Positions 59,324 to 64,000 of a DNA stretch of 64,000 nt are shown in pieces (within the stretch, counting starts at the first letter, position 1; each line of letters starts with the position of its first letter). The notes below the pieces were generated by a model. The model saw only the letters and a list, made by a program, of their open reading frames with translations. It did no database searches and was not told the origin of the DNA. Made by a program: the position numbers and the translations under genes. Source of the DNA: Emticicia soli (GTDB taxonomy: Bacteria; Bacteroidota; Bacteroidia; Cytophagales; Spirosomataceae); contig NZ_JBBEWC010000009.1 of assembly GCF_037860775.1 (NCBI RefSeq), positions 62,001 through 126,000 of the forward strand, given 5' to 3'.

Positions 59324-61705
59324 ATGATACGTAACTATTTAAAAATCGCATTTAGAAATCTTGTCAAAAACAAGGTTTACTCTTTTATCAATATTATGGG
59401 GCTTGCCATAGGCATGGGTGTTGCCATGCTAATTGGGCTCTGGATTAATGATGAATTGAGCTTCAATAAGTCGTTCGATAACTATAATAAGTTGGGGCAG
59501 GCTTACATGAATCAGACTTTTAATGGTCATATAGGCTCGCAAACAGCAATGCCGCATCCTTTAGCAAAAGAACTGCGTGAGAAGTATCCTGATTTTAAAG
59601 ATGTAGTGATGAGCTCGTGGAACTACGAGCATATTCTGGCTTATAAAGATGTAAAATTTACAAAAAGCGGTATGCACGTTGAGCCGGCGTTTACCAGCAT
59701 GTTTTCGCTGAAAATGCTGAAAGGCAGCCAAGACGGTTTACAGGAAGTAAACTCTATTATGCTCAACGAATCGCTGGCAAAAATACTTTTTGGCAACGAA
59801 GACCCAATTGGTAAAATAATAAAGTATGATGCGAAAGCTAACATGAAGGTAACAGGTGTATTTCAGGATTTTCCGAATAATACCGAAATGGCTGAAGTAC
59901 ATTTGCTTACACCGTGGGCATATTATCTAGCCGATGAAGCATGGGTAAAAAGAGCTGCCGACGAGTGGGGCAATAACTCTTTTCAATGTTTTACTCAATT
60001 AAATGATAAAGCAGAGTTTGAGTCGGTTTCGGCAAAAATTAAAAACCTTGTTTTGAATAAAAGCGATAAGGAAGGGAGAAGGCCTAAACCTGAATTATTT
60101 ATACACCCAATGAGCAAATGGCATCTTTACTCTGAGTTTAAAGAAGGAGTAAATGTTGGTGGCCGTATTCAGTTTGTATGGCTATTTGGCGTTATAGGTA
60201 TTTTTGTGTTGCTATTGGCTTGTATCAATTTCATGAACCTGAGCACCGCCCGTTCCGAAAAACGTGCCAAAGAAGTTGGCGTGCGCAAAGCCATAGGCTC
60301 TGTTCGTGCGCAATTGGTAAACCAATTTCTGAGTGAGTCGATGTTGGTGGTATTTGTGGCTTTTCTAGTGGCAATTGCATTAGTTGGCATATCTTTACCT
60401 TGGTTTAACGACCTGGCTAGCAAAAAAATGACTATGCTCTGGACAAGCCCTGTATTCTGGCTTGTCAGCTTGGTATTTGTGTTTATCACTGGTTTGTTGT
60501 CAGGCAGTTATCCTGCGCTTTACCTTTCTTCGTTCGAACCTGTCAGGGTATTAAAGGGTACTTTTAGGGTAGGGCGTTTTGCTTCTCTGCCTCGCAAGAT
60601 GTTGGTAGTAGTGCAATTTACGGTTTCTATAACGCTTATTATAGGCACTATAATCGTGTATCGCCAGATACAGTATGCCAAAGACAGACCAATTGGCTAC
60701 GACCGCAGCGGGCTAATTTATATAGACATGACAACCCCTGACTTATATGGAAAATATGATGTTTTGCGTAACGATTTATTAAATACCGGAGCAGTAGAAA
60801 ACATGGCTGAGTCGTCGAGCCCTACTACTGGTATTTGGTCGAGCAATGTGGGCTTTTCGTGGGAAGGCATGGACCCAAGTGCACAACCACTTTTTGGAAC
60901 CATTGCTTGTACGCCCGATTTCGGCAAAACAGTGGGTTTTCAGTTTAAAGAAGGCCGTGATTTCTCAAAAGAATTCAAGACCGATACCGCCGCTATGATT
61001 CTGAATGAATCGGCCGCTAAGATGGTGGCTTCTAAGGGCGTTGTTGGTAAATATATCAAATGGGGAGATCGTAAATTTCAGGTTGTTGGCATTATAAAAG
61101 ATATGGTGATGCAGTCTCCTTATGAGCCTATGATGCCTACCGTCTTTTTAATGGACTATAACTGGGCCAACGTTATTTCGGTAAAACTTAAGCCATCGGT
61201 GAGTGCAAGTGAAGCACTAAGTAAAGTAGAAACTGTATTTAAGAAACACAATCCGGGTAGCCCATTCAATTATAAATTTGTAGACCACGAGTTCGGGCAA
61301 AAGTTTGCGGCCGAAGAACGCATCGGCAAATTAGCTTCATTCTTTGCAGTATTAGCTATTTTCATTTCTTGTCTGGGTTTATTTGGTCTGGCGTCTTTCG
61401 TAGCCGAACAACGCACCAAAGAAATTGGTATCCGCAAAGTACTGGGTGCTTCGGTGACTAACTTATGGACATTGCTATCAAGAGATTTTGTAGTGCTCGT
61501 AATTATTTCCTGTCTGATTGCTATACCTCTTGCCTACTATTTCTTAAACGACTGGTTGCAGAAGTATGAGTATCGCACTGGTATTTCGTGGTGGATATTT
61601 GCAGTATCAGCAGCAGGTGCTTTGGCCATAACTTTATTAACAGTAAGTTTTCAGGCTATCAAAGCAGCATTGATGAATCCGGTTAAGTCTTTGAAGTCAG
61701 AATAA
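59324..61705 (+). CDS. MacB-like ABC permease 3
   Basis: A 793-residue permease of the same architecture. It begins MIRNYLKIAFRNLVKNKVYS and has coupling segments AKEVGVRKAIGSVRA (about 323-337) and TKEIGIRKVLGASV (about 697-710), ending KAALMNPVKSLKSE. The N-terminal helix (INIMGLAIGMGVAMLIGLWI) and the periplasmic domains differ more from permeases 1 and 2, so it may bind another partner or substrate. No second ATPase or adaptor gene is nearby. Confidence 0.92.
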   Translation: MIRNYLKIAFRNLVKNKVYSFINIMGLAIGMGVAMLIGLWINDELSFNKSFDNYNKLGQAYMNQTFNGHIGSQTAMPHPLAKELREKYPDFKDVVMSSWNYEHILAYKDVKFTKSGMHVEPAFTSMFSLKMLKGSQDGLQEVNSIMLNESLAKILFGNEDPIGKIIKYDAKANMKVTGVFQDFPNNTEMAEVHLLTPWAYYLADEAWVKRAADEWGNNSFQCFTQLNDKAEFESVSAKIKNLVLNKSDKEGRRPKPELFIHPMSKWHLYSEFKEGVNVGGRIQFVWLFGVIGIFVLLLACINFMNLSTARSEKRAKEVGVRKAIGSVRAQLVNQFLSESMLVVFVAFLVAIALVGISLPWFNDLASKKMTMLWTSPVFWLVSLVFVFITGLLSGSYPALYLSSFEPVRVLKGTFRVGRFASLPRKMLVVVQFTVSITLIIGTIIVYRQIQYAKDRPIGYDRSGLIYIDMTTPDLYGKYDVLRNDLLNTGAVENMAESSSPTTGIWSSNVGFSWEGMDPSAQPLFGTIACTPDFGKTVGFQFKEGRDFSKEFKTDTAAMILNESAAKMVASKGVVGKYIKWGDRKFQVVGIIKDMVMQSPYEPMMPTVFLMDYNWANVISVKLKPSVSASEALSKVETVFKKHNPGSPFNYKFVDHEFGQKFAAEERIGKLASFFAVLAIFISCLGLFGLASFVAEQRTKEIGIRKVLGASVTNLWTLLSRDFVVLVIISCLIAIPLAYYFLNDWLQKYEYRTGISWWIFAVSAAGALAITLLTVSFQAIKAALMNPVKSLKSE

Positions 61706-61707
61706 AG

Positions 61708-61746
61708 CGCCCCCGACCGCAGCGGCGAACCGTCCCTAAAGGGGAG
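61708..61746. repeat. G/C-rich palindromic repeat, junction 3, gene-end copy
   Basis: GCGCCCCCGACCGCAGCGG, then CGAACCGTCC, and CTAAAGGGG. It begins 2 bases after the permease 3 stop and has the internal insertion in a slightly different form. Confidence 0.7.
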
Positions 61747-61777
61747 TTGAGGGAAAATATTGTTAAACTTTTTAAAA

Positions 61778-61799
61778 GTCCCCCTTTAGGGGCTAGGGG
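61778..61799. repeat. G/C-rich palindromic repeat, junction 3, gene-start copy
   Basis: GTCCCCCTTTAGGGG plus CTAGGGG, ending 6 bases before the ATG of permease 4; identical to the junction 1 copy. Confidence 0.8.
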
Positions 61800-61805
61800 T
61801 ATATT

Positions 61806-64000
61806 ATGATTCGAAACTATCTCAAAATTGCCATCCGAAACCTTTTTCGTAATAAGGTTTTCAGCTTTATCAATATTACGGGTTTAGCCCTTGGGCTTGC
61901 CGTGTCGACACTTATTTTGTTGTTTGTTTCACACGAAATGAGCTATGATAAGTTTCATGCAAATTACCAGCGTATTTTTAAGGTAAGAGGTTCGGTGAAA
62001 ATGGGGGAGCAAGAGTTTATGTTTATGAATATGTCGGCAAGGTTAGGCGATGCTCTTAAAGAAAATGCAGCTTTTGTGAAAGCCATTGGCCGCAAAGCGG
62101 CTGAATGGAAAGCAACATTTGAGACAGCCCCAAAACACCGTTTTAATGAAGATGGAGTATTATTTGTTGACGCAGGCTTCTTTCAGGTGTTTGATTTCAA
62201 GGTCTTAGAAGGAAATGTGTCAGCTATTTCAAAACCTTATACTGTTTTTCTGACACCCGAAATGGCAATCAAGTATTTCGGTAAGGAAAACCCTATTGGT
62301 AAAACGCTGAAATTTAATAAAACAGCAGATTTAGAAGTTGCCGGAATTGTAGAGAAGAATCCTTCAAATTCAAGTATTGAATACAATTTCTTGGTCTCGC
62401 TTGCTACGCATCTGGCTGAAAATAAAAAGAATTATCCTGAGCATTACACCGATGAAAAACTGAATAGAATCTCGACAGGAGACTACGAAACTTTTGTGTT
62501 GCTCGATAACGCTGAGAACCAGAAAAATGCAACAAACATACTACAGAAAATAAGCTCACAAGAAGCCTATAACAAAGATGTTACGTTTTCGCTTGCTTAT
62601 TTTGCCGACCATTTAGGAACAGGCAATGTGGAAGTAGGCAGCCGGGCTATGTATGTTTATATTTCGGCAGTGGTAGCATTTTTAATATTGCTTCTGGCTT
62701 TGGTTAACTTCATGAACCTTACTACGGCAAGAGCCACTACTCGTGCCAAAGAGGTAGGTGTCAGAAAATCTATTGGAGCCAATAGATTGAGTCTGACTAC
62801 ACAGTTTTATGTAGAGTCTACGCTCACCATCTTTATAGCTGCCGTAGTGGCTATAATTTTATTCCAGATACTTCGTCCGGTTTTATATGCAATGCTCGAG
62901 CTAAAAATCGACACAGTTTTCTTGGCCAGCCCGTATTTTTTACTTTCTCTGGGCTCGGTTCTTCTGGTAAGCATATTATTGGCAGGTAGTTATCCGGCTT
63001 TTGTGTTATCAAGATTCAATCCTATTGAAGTATTAAAAGGTAAGTTTCAGGGGAAAGGAAACACAAGTATTCGCCAATCATTAACTGTTTTCCAGTTGGT
63101 GGTTTCTTCTGTATTAATCTTCTGCTCGATTATCATTTTCGGGCAAGTCAAAAAAATGCGGAATAAAAATCTGGGCTTGAATAAAGATGAGATAATAACC
63201 ATTAACCTTGATGCACAGGCTCGCTCCAAAAATCAGGCATTGTTGAACGACATCAGGCAGGTTGATGGCGTAGAGAATATATCGGGCTCTAAACACAGAA
63301 TTTTCTTTGAAGGCTACAACATGACTGGCTTGAAGAAAACAGGTACTAAAGACAACAATATGGGGTCAATGGTGGGGACTATCGTTTTTGAGGTAGATTC
63401 AGCTTATGTTAATTTATTTGATATTCAGTGGAAGGTTAAACCTAATAGATTGCCGAGTGATTTAAAAAAGAAAGTGGTGCTCAATGAGGCGGCTGTTAAA
63501 GCGCTTGGTGAGAATGTAGCCACTATCAAAAATCTGGATATGGGCAATAACGATATGATTGAAGTGGTAGGAGTTGTAAAGGATTTTAACTATTTCAATG
63601 TAAAAAATGAAGTAAGACCGCTGATGTTCAAATTCATTACTGATACACGAGAAATGGATTTTCTGAACATTAAAATAAGCAAAACCGCCGATGTGGTGGC
63701 TACAGTAGCACAAATAGAAAAAGCTTATAACCGCTATAAAGTAGAAGATGCCTTTACGTATTATTTCGCCGATGAATCATTCGATAGACTATTCAAGGCC
63801 GAAGAGCGCATAGCAAGTATATTCGGGGCATTTACCGGAATCGCAATCTTTATTGCATGCCTGGGGCTGTTTGGGTTGATAACGTTTATGGCCGAGCAAA
63901 AAACGAAAGAAATTGGTATCAGAAAAGTGCTTGGCGCATCAGTTATAAACATCGCTTCGCTGCTGTCGAAAGGTTTTTTGAAACTGGTATTAATAGCCAT
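61806..64000 (+). CDS. MacB-like ABC permease 4, 3' end beyond the window
   Basis: ATG at 61806 opens a frame that runs to the right edge, 731 codons. It starts MIRNYLKIAIRNLFRNKVFS, has the first coupling segment AKEVGVRKSIGANRL and the second TKEIGIRKVLGASV, and stops being visible in the last pair of helices, so only about 60-70 residues are missing. The N-terminal helix (GLALGLAVSTLILLFVSHEM) and periplasmic domains differ from the first three. It continues the tandem array, and more paralogues may follow outside the window. Confidence 0.9.
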   Translation, partial: MIRNYLKIAIRNLFRNKVFSFINITGLALGLAVSTLILLFVSHEMSYDKFHANYQRIFKVRGSVKMGEQEFMFMNMSARLGDALKENAAFVKAIGRKAAEWKATFETAPKHRFNEDGVLFVDAGFFQVFDFKVLEGNVSAISKPYTVFLTPEMAIKYFGKENPIGKTLKFNKTADLEVAGIVEKNPSNSSIEYNFLVSLATHLAENKKNYPEHYTDEKLNRISTGDYETFVLLDNAENQKNATNILQKISSQEAYNKDVTFSLAYFADHLGTGNVEVGSRAMYVYISAVVAFLILLLALVNFMNLTTARATTRAKEVGVRKSIGANRLSLTTQFYVESTLTIFIAAVVAIILFQILRPVLYAMLELKIDTVFLASPYFLLSLGSVLLVSILLAGSYPAFVLSRFNPIEVLKGKFQGKGNTSIRQSLTVFQLVVSSVLIFCSIIIFGQVKKMRNKNLGLNKDEIITINLDAQARSKNQALLNDIRQVDGVENISGSKHRIFFEGYNMTGLKKTGTKDNNMGSMVGTIVFEVDSAYVNLFDIQWKVKPNRLPSDLKKKVVLNEAAVKALGENVATIKNLDMGNNDMIEVVGVVKDFNYFNVKNEVRPLMFKFITDTREMDFLNIKISKTADVVATVAQIEKAYNRYKVEDAFTYYFADESFDRLFKAEERIASIFGAFTGIAIFIACLGLFGLITFMAEQKTKEIGIRKVLGASVINIASLLSKGFLKLVLIA

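Overview
The window looks like a chromosomal segment of a free-living Bacteroidota, most likely order Cytophagales (Spirosomataceae/Cytophagaceae-like; genus not assignable by eye). The reasons are an AT-rich sequence without obvious Shine-Dalgarno dependence, many promoters of the Bacteroidota type (TTTG or TTG, 19-21 bp, TAnnTTTG), MacB-type permeases in tandem, the 29-residue ribosomal protein bL38, a ComA-type phosphosulfolactate synthase, and many families common in this phylum (DUF4386, DUF4442, DUF4136, DUF2264, DUF1501). I see no phage, transposase, integrase, CRISPR array, tRNA or rRNA.

Layout. 1-3083 (minus): a 3-hydroxyacyl-CoA dehydrogenase/enoyl-CoA hydratase cut by the left edge, a VIT-family metal transporter and a DUF4442 hotdog protein. 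3392-8498 (plus): JmjC/cupin-like oxygenase, 5-formyl-THF cyclo-ligase, asd, rimO and an exported TPR protein. 8510-14256: AraC regulator divergent from a phytanoyl-CoA-type dioxygenase, an MFS transporter divergent from a thiolase, then a Crp-like regulator convergent with a DUF4386 membrane protein. 14397-17685 (minus): ftsK and lolA. 17923-25785 (plus): a small membrane protein, then a four-gene exported cluster (DUF1549/DUF1553 c-type cytochrome, Tat DUF1501, DUF2231 cytochrome with LRR and chitobiase-like domains, phosphotriesterase-like hydrolase). 25790-30217 (minus): DUF2264, RNase G, bL38, TPR, HU. 30512-36631: mutY, ssb, uvrB (minus), sugar dehydrogenase, ppa. 36816-42201: a pseudouridine synthase with an eight-copy repeat tail, comA-dedA-aroE, a 2Fe-2S protein and a YjjG nucleotidase. 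42258-50197: beta-barrel protein (minus), ECF sigma factor plus overlapping small protein, aroB, DUF4136 lipoprotein, ArsC-like protein, MocR regulator divergent from an FMN-binding protein and a LysE exporter. 50201-64000: an NtrC-type response regulator divergent from an efflux operon (adaptor, ATPase, four tandem MacB-like permeases, the last cut by the right edge).

Two regulatory patterns stand out. First, the promoters of the DUF4442 gene and the thiolase gene share one architecture: the palindrome TATGC-NN-GCATA sits on the -33 element and a second copy lies 44-46 bp further on, just past the expected transcription start. At the thiolase locus the first palindrome also lies in the divergent MFS promoter. 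This implies a lipid-metabolism regulon under an unidentified repressor. Second, the efflux operon is preceded by two TTGTCCG-N4-CGGACAA-type sites 21 bp apart and a sigma-54-like -24 element, a good target for the adjacent NtrC-type regulator. The three junctions between the four permease genes each carry a related pair of G/C-rich palindromic repeats, one copy ending 4-6 bases before the next start codon.

Most other genes are housekeeping (folate, lysine/threonine, shikimate, repair, translation, division). The exported cytochrome/DUF1501 cluster, the sigma/small-protein pair, the repeat-tailed pseudouridine synthase and the structured leader before the ArsC-like gene are the least explained parts.
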